A stretch of DNA of 40,407 bases from Chloroflexota bacterium (GCA_018969115.1 JAGWYZ010000008.1:1-40407); one strand, 5' to 3'. Shown: positions 1 to 8,735, counted from the stretch's first letter. Notes: a model not told the origin generated them from the sequence alone. Program-made: numbers and translations.

Positions 1-145
1 ATGTAGGCCCTGTTGGTGATTTGGGGGTTGCTGTTAATGTCTGAACCACAAATAGGGTGGTAATGGTAGAAAGAATCATATTAATGATGGCAAGAGCGAG
101 CCATTGCTTCCAATTGAGGGGAGGGATCCAGCGATTGAGCGACAT
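1..145 (-). CDS. N-terminus of an unrecognised membrane-anchored protein (partial, runs off the window)
   Basis: Read on the minus strand from an ATG at 145, this gives about 48 residues before the window edge. The start is MSLNRWIPPLNWKQW, followed by one hydrophobic stretch (about residues 16-40, LALAIINMILSTITTLFVVQ), then a polar Thr/Pro-rich start of an ectodomain. This looks like a single N-terminal membrane anchor with the rest of the protein outside the cytoplasm. It is divergent from the gene starting at 204, so the two promoters share the 58-bp gap. No family can be assigned from this fragment. Confidence 0.55.
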   Translation of the reverse strand, partial: MSLNRWIPPLNWKQWLALAIINMILSTITTLFVVQTLTATPKSPTGPT

Positions 146-191
146 AAATAAAAAATTTTATTGTTTGTAATATAACATCGAACATTTGTGC

Positions 192-197
192 TAAACT
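192..197 (+). promoter_or_regulatory. -10-like hexamer, leaderless start
   Basis: TAAACT ends 6 nt before the ATG at 204. Transcription would begin at or next to the start codon. No Shine-Dalgarno sequence is visible. Confidence 0.45.
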
Positions 198-203
198 TGG
201 ATT

Positions 204-1073
204 ATGCCAAACGCAGGCAAAGTATTGCTTAAAGATGTTTTGGTTGATTATGCCAACCACTTACACCGACGACCTATCAGCGATAATACCCGCAAAGCTT
301 TTTTAGGCGATGTACGTATTTTTGTGCGTGATATCGGCGAAGATCGACCTATTTATAAGGCCACTGGAGATCAGATACGAGATTGGCTGACTCAACAAGA
401 ACGCAGCCAACACGCTGGTAGCCCTAAGTCAGTTGAGCGACGTTTAACATCGCTCAAGGTATTTTTTGATTGGGCACACACCAGTGGTTATTTGGCTATT
501 AACCCTGCCGATCCTATTGCTTATCGCCCCCTACTAGACCCCTTGCCAGAATATTTGACTGAAGCCCAGACCACAGCCGTTGTTATGGCGGCGCAACAAG
601 TTGCGAGTGGCGAGAAGCTCGAAATTCGACCGCTGACAGTTATTATGCTAGTGTTAGAGACCGGCATGAAAAAAAGCGAAGTGCTTAATTTGACTTTAGC
701 CGATATTGATCGTAGTAATACTGAAACCCCATCCGTGTGGGTGCGTTATAAACAGCGTCATCTCAAATTTAAAAATCGTTCGTTAGCGATTTCTAAAGAT
801 TGCTTGAAAGTGATGGATGAGCAAATTGTGCGATTTGCCTGCATTGAGCAATTGTTTACCTGCACTGGGCGCAACCTTGAATATTTGTTTAATCGCCGAG
901 TTGCCCCATTAGCCAATATTCCATCACTTACTTTCGAGATGTTACGTTGGACTAGCGCTTTGGTTGATTTTCGGTCGGGGGATATGAACGATGACCAAAT
1001 GCGTTTCAAATATGGCTTATCACCCGCTGGTTGGCTTGAAATGCAAGCCAAGCTCGAAAGAATTCAAAACTGA
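204..1073 (+). CDS. Degenerate tyrosine-recombinase-like (XerC/D-fold) protein, probably catalytically inactive
   Basis: 289 aa. Residues about 8-95 resemble the N-terminal SAM-like core-binding domain of phage integrases and XerC/D (repeated helices, NTRKAFLGDVRIF, then SVERRLTSLKVFFDWAH). Residues about 115-285 resemble the catalytic domain (LTVIMLVLETGMKKSEV corresponds to the first-arginine box TGLRxSEL). The catalytic set is largely missing. The first Arg is Lys (TGMKKSEV). In the second box (SLTFEMLRWTSAL) only the Arg of LRxT remains and the preceding His is Glu. The late LGH box reads YGLS, and no Tyr is at the expected place. This points to a DNA-binding or structural paralogue, or a decaying gene with an open frame. 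It is a lone gene ending in a bidirectional terminator; no att-like repeats were seen nearby. Confidence 0.7.
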   Translation: MPNAGKVLLKDVLVDYANHLHRRPISDNTRKAFLGDVRIFVRDIGEDRPIYKATGDQIRDWLTQQERSQHAGSPKSVERRLTSLKVFFDWAHTSGYLAINPADPIAYRPLLDPLPEYLTEAQTTAVVMAAQQVASGEKLEIRPLTVIMLVLETGMKKSEVLNLTLADIDRSNTETPSVWVRYKQRHLKFKNRSLAISKDCLKVMDEQIVRFACIEQLFTCTGRNLEYLFNRRVAPLANIPSLTFEMLRWTSALVDFRSGDMNDDQMRFKYGLSPAGWLEMQAKLERIQN

Positions 1074-1128
1074 GAAGTATTTGAGGCAATTTAATAAAGA
1101 TGTCATGCCGAAATCATGCATGAAAAAT

Positions 1129-1166
1129 AAAAAATGCAGAGTTAGATTTACTAATTCTGCATTTTT
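1129..1166. terminator. Bidirectional intrinsic terminator
   Basis: A stem with AAAAATGCAGA on the left and TCTGCATTTTT on the right, extended by TTAG/CTAA. A-rich and T-rich flanks give a U tract on both strands. It lies between the convergent ends of the recombinase-like gene (1073) and ftsH (1184). Confidence 0.8.
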
Positions 1167-1183
1167 TATTTTTAATTTCCAAA

Positions 1184-3019
1184 TTACGCTGCCATCATCT
1201 GCTTAAACTCACCGGCATCTACGGTTTCATGTTCGAGCAAGCGCTTGGCCAAAGTCACTAACTTTTCTTTATTATCGGTTAGCACTTGCTTCGAGCGCTC
1301 ATAGCTACGGCGAATAATTTTGGTCACTTCGTGATCGATCTGTTCGGCAATCTTGTCACTATAGGGTTTCGACTCGCCAAATTCACGACCCATAAATGAG
1401 GCTTCGGCGCGACCAGAGTAAGATACCGGCCCCATCTCGTCGCTCATGCCATATTGGCGCACCATCGCTCGCGCAAGGCTTGATGCCCGCTCGAGGTCGC
1501 TCACCGCCCCAGCTGTGACATCATTAAAGACAATATCTTCGGCGGCACGCCCAGCCAATGTCATGACAATTTGGGCTTCCATTTTTTTGCGCGTCATGTT
1601 TAGGGCACTTTCTTCGTGTTCTGGGGCAAACCATGTCACCCCACCAGCCATACCGCGTGGAATAATCGTCACTTTTTGCATCAGCAATTCAGCTTCGGGC
1701 AACATGGCAGCTGCCACCGCATGGCCGGCTTCGTGATAAGCCACCACTTCTTTTTCGCGCGGGCTAATCAGGCGGCTGCGGCGCTCTGGGCCAAGTGCCA
1801 CTTTTTCAATGGCTTCTTGCAACTCGGCTTGCATGATTTCTTTTTTACCGGCACGTGCGGCCAAAATGGCCGATTCGTTAATCAAGTTTTCTAGGTCTGC
1901 GCCGGTAAAGCCGGGGGTCTGCTTTGCAATCAAATTCATTTCAACATCTGCAGAAATGGGTTTGCCTTTTGAATGAACCTTGAGAATAGCTTCGCGCCCA
2001 GTGATATCGGGCACATCGACCATTACGCGGCGGTCGAAGCGACCTGGGCGTAGCAAAGCAGGGTCAAGCGTATCAGCGCGGTTAGTTGCAGCAATTACAA
2101 TCACATTTGTGTCGGTGCTAAAACCATCCATTTCAACCAACATCTGATTGAGGGTTTGCTCGCGTTCATCATTGCCGCCACCCCAGCCGCCGCCACGTTG
2201 GCGGCCTACAGCATCAATTTCGTCAATAAAAATGATACAAGGGGCTGCTTTTTTAGCTTGATCAAACAAATCACGCACACGGCTTGCACCTACGCCAACA
2301 AACAATTCAACAAACTCTGAGCCAGACAAGCTAAAGAATGGCACACCGGCTTCACCTGCGGTGGCTTTTGCCAATAGGGTTTTGCCTGTGCCGGGTGGGC
2401 CAATGAGCAACACACCTTTAGGGATACGTGCGCCCAGTTGGATAAATTTTTCTGGGTTTTTTAAGAAATCAACAACTTCAACCAATTCAAATTTCGATTC
2501 TTCGCAACCAGCAACATCGGCAAATGTGACCACCGGTGTTTCTGAGTTCATACGTTTGGCGCGACTGCGCCCAAATGAGAAAGCCTGATCAGCCCCTGAT
2601 TGGGCGCGTCTCATGCTAAAGATAAATAACCCTAGAATGAGCAAGACTGGTAGCAAATTGATGATCCAAAATCCCAATTGCGACATTAAAGATGCTGTTT
2701 CGGGGCGATAGTCAAACGATGCCAAATCTTCGGCAGTGAGACCATAGTTGCGCAAACGTTGAATTGTGTCGATATTTTCTTCTTTATTGACAATAAAACG
2801 TTTATCGTTTTTTAGTTGCACCCGTAAGAAAGTGCCGCCAGCAGGGGCAACCACTTCTTTGACGTTTTGCTTTTTAATCTCTTGAACTAGCGTATTAAAT
2901 GAAGCTTCGTCTGTACTGCGGGGCAAAGTCGATGTGCGTGCAAATGCCATTGCTGCATAGGCAATGACGAGCGCGATCAAAATGAGCGGGACAATGTTAT
3001 TTCGTAAACCTTTGGGCAT
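1184..3019 (-). CDS. ftsH: ATP-dependent zinc metalloprotease FtsH (copy 1)
   Basis: 611 aa from ATG 3019. This start is chosen over an in-frame GTG at 3040 because AAGAGG sits 7 nt upstream of 3019. FtsH is a membrane-anchored AAA+ protease that degrades damaged membrane proteins and short-lived regulators. All parts are visible in order: a first membrane segment ([18 protein letters not shown]), an extracytoplasmic domain of about 80 aa, a second segment ([13 protein letters not shown]), Walker A GPPGTGKT, Walker [12 protein letters not shown], a second-region-of-homology arginine motif (RPGRFDRR), the zinc-binding HEAGH, and a downstream SDLERAS carrying the third metal ligand. Length is normal. 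It is convergent with the recombinase-like gene. A paralogue lies at 8736-10646; the two differ most in the extracytoplasmic domain and C-terminus. Confidence 0.97.
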   Translation of the reverse strand: MPKGLRNNIVPLILIALVIAYAAMAFARTSTLPRSTDEASFNTLVQEIKKQNVKEVVAPAGGTFLRVQLKNDKRFIVNKEENIDTIQRLRNYGLTAEDLASFDYRPETASLMSQLGFWIINLLPVLLILGLFIFSMRRAQSGADQAFSFGRSRAKRMNSETPVVTFADVAGCEESKFELVEVVDFLKNPEKFIQLGARIPKGVLLIGPPGTGKTLLAKATAGEAGVPFFSLSGSEFVELFVGVGASRVRDLFDQAKKAAPCIIFIDEIDAVGRQRGGGWGGGNDEREQTLNQMLVEMDGFSTDTNVIVIAATNRADTLDPALLRPGRFDRRVMVDVPDITGREAILKVHSKGKPISADVEMNLIAKQTPGFTGADLENLINESAILAARAGKKEIMQAELQEAIEKVALGPERRSRLISPREKEVVAYHEAGHAVAAAMLPEAELLMQKVTIIPRGMAGGVTWFAPEHEESALNMTRKKMEAQIVMTLAGRAAEDIVFNDVTAGAVSDLERASSLARAMVRQYGMSDEMGPVSYSGRAEASFMGREFGESKPYSDKIAEQIDHEVTKIIRRSYERSKQVLTDNKEKLVTLAKRLLEHETVDAGEFKQMMAA

Positions 3020-3085
3020 TCCAAACCTCTTAAGAAACACCAGCGTAACATGTGCGTATTAGCTTTGCGTTAGACTTTAAGTATA

Positions 3086-3271
3086 CACGGCATAAAACTA
3101 ACGCCACATTGTGCATAAAGTTGAATGTAATATCGGGCAATTGATGCAGTTGGAAATATTTGGTAAGATTTTTTTATTTTTACTTTATTCTGTAAATCTG
3201 ATAATGGCAGGGAAATAGTAAAGCAATCATTTTTAGCAGTTAAATTATCTTATTGTTTTTAATGTTGTTGT
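3086..3271. other. AT-rich intergenic DNA
   Basis: Upstream of ftsH, up to the left duplication of the miniature element. A TATACT hexamer on the minus strand at 3080-3085 is a possible -10 for ftsH; no good -35 accompanies it. I see nothing else here. Confidence 0.4.
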
Positions 3272-3361
3272 GTATCATCTCAATAGTTCGGGGTAAACCC
3301 CAAAGATATAGTGCATTTGGTGAAAAATAGTTTTATTTCTCCCGATTTTTTGAGATGATAC
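3272..3361. mobile_element. Miniature inverted-repeat element, short form (copy 1), 8-bp target duplication
   Basis: 90 bp. The ends are perfect 11-bp inverted repeats (GTATCATCTCA / TGAGATGATAC), extended imperfectly to about 23 bp. The core contains the palindrome GGGGTAAACCCC. It is flanked by GTTGTTGT (3264-3271) and GTTGTTAT (3362-3369), a 7/8 direct repeat. It is about 92% identical to the copy at 13917-14006. It carries no coding sequence. Its right end is only 14 bp from the queA start codon. Confidence 0.85.
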
Positions 3362-3375
3362 GTTGTTATGTGTTT

Positions 3376-4410
3376 ATGTTAACCTCTGAACTAGACTACG
3401 ACTTACCCATTGAGCTAATTGCTCAACATCCTATTGAGCCACGCGACGCATCGCGGCTGATGGTTATACATCGTAATACTGGTGCGATTGAGCATCGCTA
3501 TTTTTATGATTTGCCACACTATCTACAGGCTGGAGATTTATTAGTGGCTAACCATTCACAGGTTATTCCTGCGCGTTTGATGGGTAGAAAACCCACAGGC
3601 GGCAAAGCCGAATTATTGCTTTTACGCAAGCTCGACCAAACCCAGTGGTTAGCATTGGTTGGGGGGCGGAATGTGAAAAAAATTATATTTGATCAAACGC
3701 CTGAAGTGACCGTGACGGTATTGGTTGCCGATAGCAACAATCCTGAATGTGTGATTCAATTTAGCCAACCAATCGAGCCATTTTTAGCGCAGTTAGGCAC
3801 CATACCACTACCGCCCTACATACAGTCTCGGCTAAATGACCCGGGGCGCTATCAAACGGTTTACGCTGCGGTAGCTGGCTCGGCGGCAGCCCCTACGGCT
3901 GGCCTTCACTTTACCCCCACACTGATCGATACACTCCATAGACAAGAGGTTGATATGGCTTGGGTCACCTTGCATGTCGGGTTAGATACGTTTAAACCCA
4001 TTGATGAAGCTGTGGTTGAACAACACGCGATTCATAGTGAATGGGTTGAATTGTCAGCCCAAACTTTTGCGGCTATAACCAAGACGAAGGACCGAAAGAG
4101 GCGAATTGTTGCCGTTGGAAGCACCAGTGTGCGGGTGTTAGAAGCTGTTGCAAATGGGGCTGTTGAAACGCAAGTATTACCCAATTTAGATACAAGAGGT
4201 ATTGCTGGATTTACGCGGTTTTATATCACACCGGGTTATCAATTTAAAACAGTAGACGCAATTATTACAAATTTTCATTTACCACGCTCAACTTTGCTTG
4301 CCATGATGGGGGCATTTATGGGGGTTGAACTAATGAAGATTGCTTATGCTGAAGCAATTCGAGAACGCTACCGATTTTATTCGTTTGGCGATGCTATGCT
4401 TATTTTATAA
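3376..4410 (+). CDS. queA: tRNA preQ1(34) S-adenosylmethionine ribosyltransferase-isomerase
   Basis: 344 aa. QueA transfers and isomerises the ribosyl moiety of SAM onto 7-aminomethyl-7-deazaguanine at tRNA position 34, making epoxyqueuosine. Family motifs are clear: YDLPIELIAQHPIEPRDASRL at the N-terminus, LLVANHSQVIPARL, GGKAELLLL, YQTVYA followed by AAPTAGLHFT, LHVGLDTFKPI, VGSTSVRVLEA and TNFHLPRSTLLAMMGAF. An earlier in-frame ATG at 3355 lies inside the terminal repeat of the miniature element; start 3376 removes the foreign MIRCYVF extension and matches the usual QueA N-terminus. No Shine-Dalgarno sequence is visible. No other queuosine genes are adjacent. It is followed by two hairpins and a convergent GntR gene. 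Confidence 0.96.
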   Translation: MLTSELDYDLPIELIAQHPIEPRDASRLMVIHRNTGAIEHRYFYDLPHYLQAGDLLVANHSQVIPARLMGRKPTGGKAELLLLRKLDQTQWLALVGGRNVKKIIFDQTPEVTVTVLVADSNNPECVIQFSQPIEPFLAQLGTIPLPPYIQSRLNDPGRYQTVYAAVAGSAAAPTAGLHFTPTLIDTLHRQEVDMAWVTLHVGLDTFKPIDEAVVEQHAIHSEWVELSAQTFAAITKTKDRKRRIVAVGSTSVRVLEAVANGAVETQVLPNLDTRGIAGFTRFYITPGYQFKTVDAIITNFHLPRSTLLAMMGAFMGVELMKIAYAEAIRERYRFYSFGDAMLIL

Positions 4411-4418
4411 ATGTGAAC

Positions 4419-4460
4419 TGCGATCTTTCTTTCAGGCATGGTTTTAGTAGGAAGATCGCA
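4419..4460. terminator. Weak hairpin just after queA
   Basis: Arms GCGATCTT and AAGATCGC (10 of 11 bp with the flanking base pairs) around a 20-nt loop, starting 9 bp after the queA stop. There is no clear U tract, so this may be only an RNA 3'-end stabiliser. Confidence 0.35.
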
Positions 4461-4527
4461 TCGGTGAAGATTGTATTTTTGGAAAAAATGTATCTGGACA
4501 ACGATATCATCTTTAAACGGGCTATTA

Positions 4528-4597
4528 GCAGAAAGTGCTATGGTTTGGATAGGTGCAGATTTAACGATACCCCTACCTAAACCATAGCACTTTCTGC
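4528..4597. terminator. Strong 26-bp hairpin terminator between convergent queA and gntR
   Basis: Arms 4528-4553 and 4572-4597 (begin GCAGAAAGTGCTATGG) pair with two mismatches around an 18-nt loop. The plus-strand side is followed by GCTATTTTTATATT, a U tract suited to terminate queA. Confidence 0.75.
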
Positions 4598-4638
4598 GCT
4601 ATTTTTATATTCTCTTAATCCAAAAATACGCCCAGCGA

Positions 4639-5322
4639 TTATTTGTCTTGGCGGTTGCTCAGGTATTCTTTATAAGTTGCCAATGCATTTTGATTGTGTG
4701 ACTTGATGAAGTTTTCGAGCGCGTCGTAATCATGCGCCAACATGTACTGTAGCATAGTGTGATGTTCTTGTTGGGCCTGTGAAATACGATTGGCTAAACC
4801 GCCTTCGAAGTAAAAATGGCGCAATCTCGCCCAATGGGTCAGAACCCTCTGCAGCATTTCCTGCAGCATGGGCATCCCCGCCACACGTGCAATGGTATCG
4901 TGCATTTGCTTGTTTAGCTCAACCCATGATTTTTGATCGTTATTTTCCAACGCCGCATCCATTTTTTGAACGATGGCCGTTAACTCGGCTTGGTCCTCTT
5001 TGGTCATCTTTTGGGTTGCTACGCGAGTGCTAATGACTTCTAGCCCCTCCATTATTGTAAAAACCTCAGAGACCGAACTTTCAGAAATATGAGCGACTGT
5101 CACACCGATATGTGGGACAGATTCAACCAATCGTTCAGATTGCAGCAACTGTAATGCTTCGCGTACTGGGATTGGGCTAACCGAGAGACGTTGCGCGATA
5201 TCTTCGATTACAAGACGCGTGCCGGGTTTGACTTCACATCTAATAATCGCATCACGCAGGGTATGATAAACAAATTCTTGTTTGGTTTGGAATCGCATTC
5301 CACCACTAATATTAAGTTGCAT
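4639..5322 (-). CDS. GntR-family transcriptional regulator, FCD subfamily
   Basis: 227 aa. Residues about 12-75 form the GntR winged helix-turn-helix (RDAIIRCEVKPGTRLVIED, then QRLSVSPIPVREALQLL). Residues about 85-215 form the all-helical FCD effector-binding domain, with spaced His residues typical of metal- and carboxylate-binding members (DTIARVAG, then AQQEHHTML and IKSHNQNAL). FCD regulators usually repress catabolism of organic or sugar acids. The divergent neighbour is a glycerate kinase, so glycerate or a related acid metabolism is a plausible target (inference). A TAGAAT hexamer at complement(5330-5335) lies 7 nt from the ATG, suggesting a leaderless message. A miniature element now occupies the shared regulatory region. 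Confidence 0.88.
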   Translation of the reverse strand: MQLNISGGMRFQTKQEFVYHTLRDAIIRCEVKPGTRLVIEDIAQRLSVSPIPVREALQLLQSERLVESVPHIGVTVAHISESSVSEVFTIMEGLEVISTRVATQKMTKEDQAELTAIVQKMDAALENNDQKSWVELNKQMHDTIARVAGMPMLQEMLQRVLTHWARLRHFYFEGGLANRISQAQQEHHTMLQYMLAHDYDALENFIKSHNQNALATYKEYLSNRQDK

Positions 5323-5329
5323 ATCATGT

Positions 5330-5335
5330 ATTCTA
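5330..5335 (-). promoter_or_regulatory. -10-like hexamer, leaderless start of the GntR gene
   Basis: On the minus strand this reads TAGAAT, ending 7 nt before the ATG at 5322. No Shine-Dalgarno sequence is present. Confidence 0.45.
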
Positions 5336-5528
5336 TCACACCTTGTTTTAATAAATTAGATATTTTTTTTGAAGAGATCAACAAAGCATACTATTTTTTA
5401 TTTATAGTTGCTATATTTTAATGGGTAATTTCCTAAAAAAATGTGATGTTTGTCTCTGTTTGGTTGTATTTTTCGTTATCAAATGCTTGATATCGCCTTG
5501 GACAGCGTTTTTTGTTTGAATAAAGTTA

Positions 5529-5701
5529 GTATCTTCTCAATAATTCGAGGTAAACCTGTTGCCACATTCTGAACCCAAAAGGTGTAATGTCGAAATCACT
5601 ATATGGCCGTTGTGAACAGCAGCTTTGCCCCTGTTCACAACGGCTATATAGTGATTTCGACGAAAATTTGTTTTATTCGCCCCATTTTATCGAGAAGATA
5701 C
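5529..5701. mobile_element. Miniature inverted-repeat element, long form (copy 2), exact 8-bp target duplication
   Basis: 173 bp bounded by GTATCTTCTC (5529-5538) and GAGAAGATAC (5692-5701). Exact direct repeats TAAAGTTA flank it at 5521-5528 and 5702-5709. The interior carries a 30-bp hairpin (arms 5590-5619 and 5631-5660, one mismatch, 11-nt loop) whose base is TCGAAATCAC / GTGATTTCGA. The outer parts resemble the short form (GGTAAACC on the left, TTTTATT near the right). The right duplication overlaps the putative -10 of the glycerate kinase gene. Confidence 0.9.
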
Positions 5702-5707
5702 TAAAGT

Positions 5708-5713
5708 TATACT
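5708..5713 (+). promoter_or_regulatory. -10-like hexamer upstream of the glycerate kinase gene
   Basis: TATACT, 11 nt before the ATG at 5725. Its first two bases lie in the right-hand target duplication of the miniature element, so any original -35 would have been separated from it by the insertion. Confidence 0.4.
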
Positions 5714-5724
5714 TGGATTAATTT

Positions 5725-6924
5725 ATGAGTGAGATGGTTAGCCTAACCCAAAAGTTAATTAATGCCGCACTACATGCAGTTGCCCCAGATACTGCCATTT
5801 CTCGTCACCTTCGTTATATTGATGGTGTTTTATGGGTTGGAGAGCGTTCATATGATGTTATTGGCAAAAAGTTGCGTTTGATTGCTATTGGTAAAGCATC
5901 TGTGCCAATGGCGATGGCTGTGTTAGATTTGTTAGGTGATCATATTCAATGTGGGGTAATAGTAACAAAATATGCGCATGTTACGGCGAGCGCCCAAGCT
6001 AAAATTGCGCAATATCACCCTAAAATAAGGTTGATTGAATCGGCTCACCCGGTGCCCGATGAAAATAGTTTGCGGGCAGGTATAGCCGTATGTGCCGCGT
6101 TAGAAAACTGTAGCGCCGATACATTGGTGATCACTTGTGTTTCGGGTGGGGCATCGGCTTTACAAGTGGCTCCTCATGAGGGTATTTCACTCAAAACAAT
6201 GCGGGCGATTAATGATGCTTTATTACGCAGTGGGGCCGATATCACCGAAATGAATGCGGTGCGCTCGCGATTGGATCGTTTGAAGGCGGGTGGGTTGGTG
6301 CGAATGGCGCAGCCCGGGCAGGTAGTTGGGTTAATTTTGTCAGATGTCATTGGTGACCCACTGGCTGTCATTGCATCTGGATTGACCAACGATCCATTGG
6401 CATATAATGTCTTGGTTGGAAATAACGCCCAAGCCTGTGCTGCGGCTGCTAGCGCTGTACAAAAATTGGGCTATAAAACCCAAATTGTTACAACCAATAT
6501 GGTGGGTGAGGCCCGTGAACGTGGTTGCGAAATTGTGAATGAGATGCTATTATGCGTCACTCAATTGGGGCGGCAGTGTTTAATTTTTGGGGGCGAAACA
6601 ACCGTCACCATCCGTGGGAATGGTAAGGGTGGGCGGAATCAAGAGCTGGCGTTGGCTGCTGCGATTGAGTTGGCCGCTCATACGCCTAAGCGCCCGATTA
6701 CAATTATTTCATTTGGCACTGATGGAACTGATGGCCCCACAAATGCTGCTGGTGCGATTGTGACACAACATACCCTTGCCCGCAGCCAAAAATTGGGTTT
6801 AAATGCTCAGCAGATGCTTGCACAAAACGATAGTTATCACTTTTTTCAACCCCTTGGCGATTTGATCATAACTGGCCCAACTGGCACAAACACTGCCGAT
6901 ATCGTGATTGCGTTGTTAGACTAA
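5725..6924 (+). CDS. Glycerate 2-kinase, MOFRL (GckA/TtuD) family
   Basis: 399 aa, slightly shorter than many members (about 420-450). This family phosphorylates D-glycerate to 2-phosphoglycerate, feeding lower glycolysis. Residues about 1-240 form the N-terminal DUF4147-type domain (LRLIAIGKASVPMAMAV; HPVPDENSLRAG; VSGGASALQVAP; EMNAVRSRLDRLKAGGL; GLILSDVIGDPLAVIASG). Residues about 285-395 are the MOFRL domain (GGETTVTIRGNGKGGRNQEL, then SFGTDGTDGPTNAAGAIV). Key Gly-rich and Lys/Arg positions are present and it looks functional. It is transcribed away from the FCD regulator at 4639-5322, which may control it. A gene for a sugar transferase follows after 60 bp with its own promoter. Confidence 0.9.
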   Translation: MSEMVSLTQKLINAALHAVAPDTAISRHLRYIDGVLWVGERSYDVIGKKLRLIAIGKASVPMAMAVLDLLGDHIQCGVIVTKYAHVTASAQAKIAQYHPKIRLIESAHPVPDENSLRAGIAVCAALENCSADTLVITCVSGGASALQVAPHEGISLKTMRAINDALLRSGADITEMNAVRSRLDRLKAGGLVRMAQPGQVVGLILSDVIGDPLAVIASGLTNDPLAYNVLVGNNAQACAAAASAVQKLGYKTQIVTTNMVGEARERGCEIVNEMLLCVTQLGRQCLIFGGETTVTIRGNGKGGRNQELALAAAIELAAHTPKRPITIISFGTDGTDGPTNAAGAIVTQHTLARSQKLGLNAQQMLAQNDSYHFFQPLGDLIITGPTGTNTADIVIALLD

Positions 6925-6969
6925 TCTTAGAGGGTACGACGAATCTCATTAGGCTGTAAAAATGCAAGC

Positions 6970-6975
6970 TATAAT
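6970..6975 (+). promoter_or_regulatory. -10 TATAAT, leaderless start of the sugar transferase gene
   Basis: A perfect TATAAT ends 9 nt before the ATG at 6985, so transcription would start close to the A of the start codon. No convincing -35 was seen. Confidence 0.5.
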
Positions 6976-6984
6976 TTATTTCTC

Positions 6985-8454
6985 ATGCAGGATACGCTGG
7001 TGCAGCCCATGAACACGAAGGTGGGATTGCCATTTATGCAGCGGCATTATCATACTGTCGTTACACTTTCACTGCTCATTGCCGATGTTGTCAGTATTGT
7101 GCTTGCATTCTGGTTAGCATTTCAGTTGCGGTTACGAATTCCTTTGCCTGAACGAGCCGCCCCAAATTTACGTTTTGCCGATTTTGTGCCACTGCTCATT
7201 TTGCAAGTGGTGATGACCATCATTGCTTTTTTCTTTGGGCGCATGTATCATCGCCGCCGCACACGTATTGGCTCTGATGAAACTGCCACTATTTTTTCTG
7301 GCGCATCGATTGGCACTTTAATTAGCATTGCCGTTGCGTCGTTAACGCTCAAATCATCGTCTGGTGCGTTCGATTATTCACGTGGGATGGTAGTTTATGC
7401 GTGGTTACTCAGCATTTTGTTTGTGTTTTTGCTGCGTGGGTTACAAGCACGCTTGCAACGTTGGTTACAAGTGCAAGGCTATGGTCGCACCCGTGCTGTC
7501 ATTATCGGCGGGGCCGAGCCGCTGCTCGCTGTGTTGCAGCGTATTATCCAAAACCCTCGTTTAGGTTACGATGTCATCGGTGTTGTGCAATTTAATAGCA
7601 ATAGTCAATCGCAGCCCTATCCCGGGGTTCGGGCATTGGGCGGTATCGATATGTTATCTGATATTGTTTCTCGCGATCAGTTAGATGAAGTCATCATTGC
7701 AGTGCCTGAGGCGAGTGACGAAGATATGCTGAGGATTATTTCTAAATGCGATCGTAGCACCATTAGTATCAAGGTTTATCCAGATGTGTTTCAGATTATG
7801 GCTGGGCAGATGAGCATTGGTGAATTGGGTGGGTTGCCACTTTTAAATGTGCGTGATATTAATTTGCGAGGCTGGAAATTATCATTAAAACGTGCAATGG
7901 ATGTGATGGGCAGCGCGGTTTTGTTAATTGCATTGTCACCCATGTTGCTGTTTGTTGCTTTGCTAATTAAGCTTGACTCGGCTGGGGGGGTGTTTTTTGC
8001 CCAACGGCGAATGGGGATGGATGGCAAAGTGTTTTATATGATTAAATTTCGTACGATGCGGCAAGATGCCGAGAAATTAGGCACATGGACGACGAAAGAT
8101 GATCCGCGCAAAACCAAATTAGGCGGTTTTTTACGTCGAAAAAATATTGATGAGTTGCCGCAATTGATCAATGTTTTATTGGGAGATATGAGTCTGGTTG
8201 GCCCAAGACCTGAACAGCCAGCTTATGTCGAGCAATTTAGACAATTGATTCCAAGGTATATGGAACGACATCGTGAAAAAGCGGGATTAACTGGGTGGGC
8301 ACAGGTAAATGGGATGCGAGGTGATACCTCGATTGAGGAGCGCACAAAATATGATTTGTGGTATGTTGAGAATTGGTCAGTGTGGTTAGATATTCAAATT
8401 ATTTTACGCACTGTTTTGCGTATGATAACAGGCCGTGACGAAAATGCCTATTAG
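6985..8454 (+). CDS. Undecaprenyl-phosphate sugar phosphotransferase (exopolysaccharide priming enzyme)
   Basis: 489 aa. This family starts exopolysaccharide or O-antigen repeat units by moving a hexose 1-phosphate from a nucleotide sugar onto undecaprenyl phosphate in the inner membrane. Four hydrophobic segments lie in residues about 20-160, followed by a nucleotide-binding-like middle domain (TRAVIIGGAEPLLAVLQRI, then YPGVRALGGIDML). A fifth hydrophobic hairpin (VMGSAVLLIALSPMLLFVAL) leads to the catalytic C-terminal domain (FFAQRRMGMDGKVFYMIKFR; RRKNIDELPQLINVLLGDM; SLVGPRPEQPAYVEQF). The Asp-Glu pair of the catalytic domain (NIDELPQ) is present. The domain order matches the WcaJ/WbaP group. 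It is a lone gene here; an alternative start at 7009 is possible. Sugar specificity cannot be read from sequence. Confidence 0.92.
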   Translation: MQDTLVQPMNTKVGLPFMQRHYHTVVTLSLLIADVVSIVLAFWLAFQLRLRIPLPERAAPNLRFADFVPLLILQVVMTIIAFFFGRMYHRRRTRIGSDETATIFSGASIGTLISIAVASLTLKSSSGAFDYSRGMVVYAWLLSILFVFLLRGLQARLQRWLQVQGYGRTRAVIIGGAEPLLAVLQRIIQNPRLGYDVIGVVQFNSNSQSQPYPGVRALGGIDMLSDIVSRDQLDEVIIAVPEASDEDMLRIISKCDRSTISIKVYPDVFQIMAGQMSIGELGGLPLLNVRDINLRGWKLSLKRAMDVMGSAVLLIALSPMLLFVALLIKLDSAGGVFFAQRRMGMDGKVFYMIKFRTMRQDAEKLGTWTTKDDPRKTKLGGFLRRKNIDELPQLINVLLGDMSLVGPRPEQPAYVEQFRQLIPRYMERHREKAGLTGWAQVNGMRGDTSIEERTKYDLWYVENWSVWLDIQIILRTVLRMITGRDENAY

Positions 8455-8735
8455 CCGTTGTAACCTATTGGCGAAAGACATGCCATGATTCATATTTTGC
8501 AAAGATGTGCTTAATTCATTTAAAAATTGAAGCAAATTCTGAGTCTTGTGAGACTTAAGCTGACTTGGAATATAAACTGGTGCTTACGACTGCTTTTGTA
8601 GGAAATAACGAAAGTTGTTTTGTCATTTTGATTAATTTAAATCACCCTAATAATATATAGAACTGCAATGTCATTGATATTTCTGTCACTTTTCGGGTGC
8701 AAAAAATATTAATAATGTTGTATTAGTAAAGATAA

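Noticed and set aside
204-1073. Active integrase marking a genomic island or integron
   Set aside because: Catalytic residues are missing and no att-like repeats, tRNA or cassette array lie nearby.
3355-3375. N-terminal extension of QueA from ATG 3355
   Set aside because: That ATG lies in the terminal repeat of the mobile element and the added residues do not match the QueA family.
5590-5660. CRISPR-like or riboswitch interpretation of the large hairpins
   Set aside because: Copies are single, palindromic, lie in either orientation, and four sit in elements with target duplications; there is no spacer array and no recognisable ligand-binding core.
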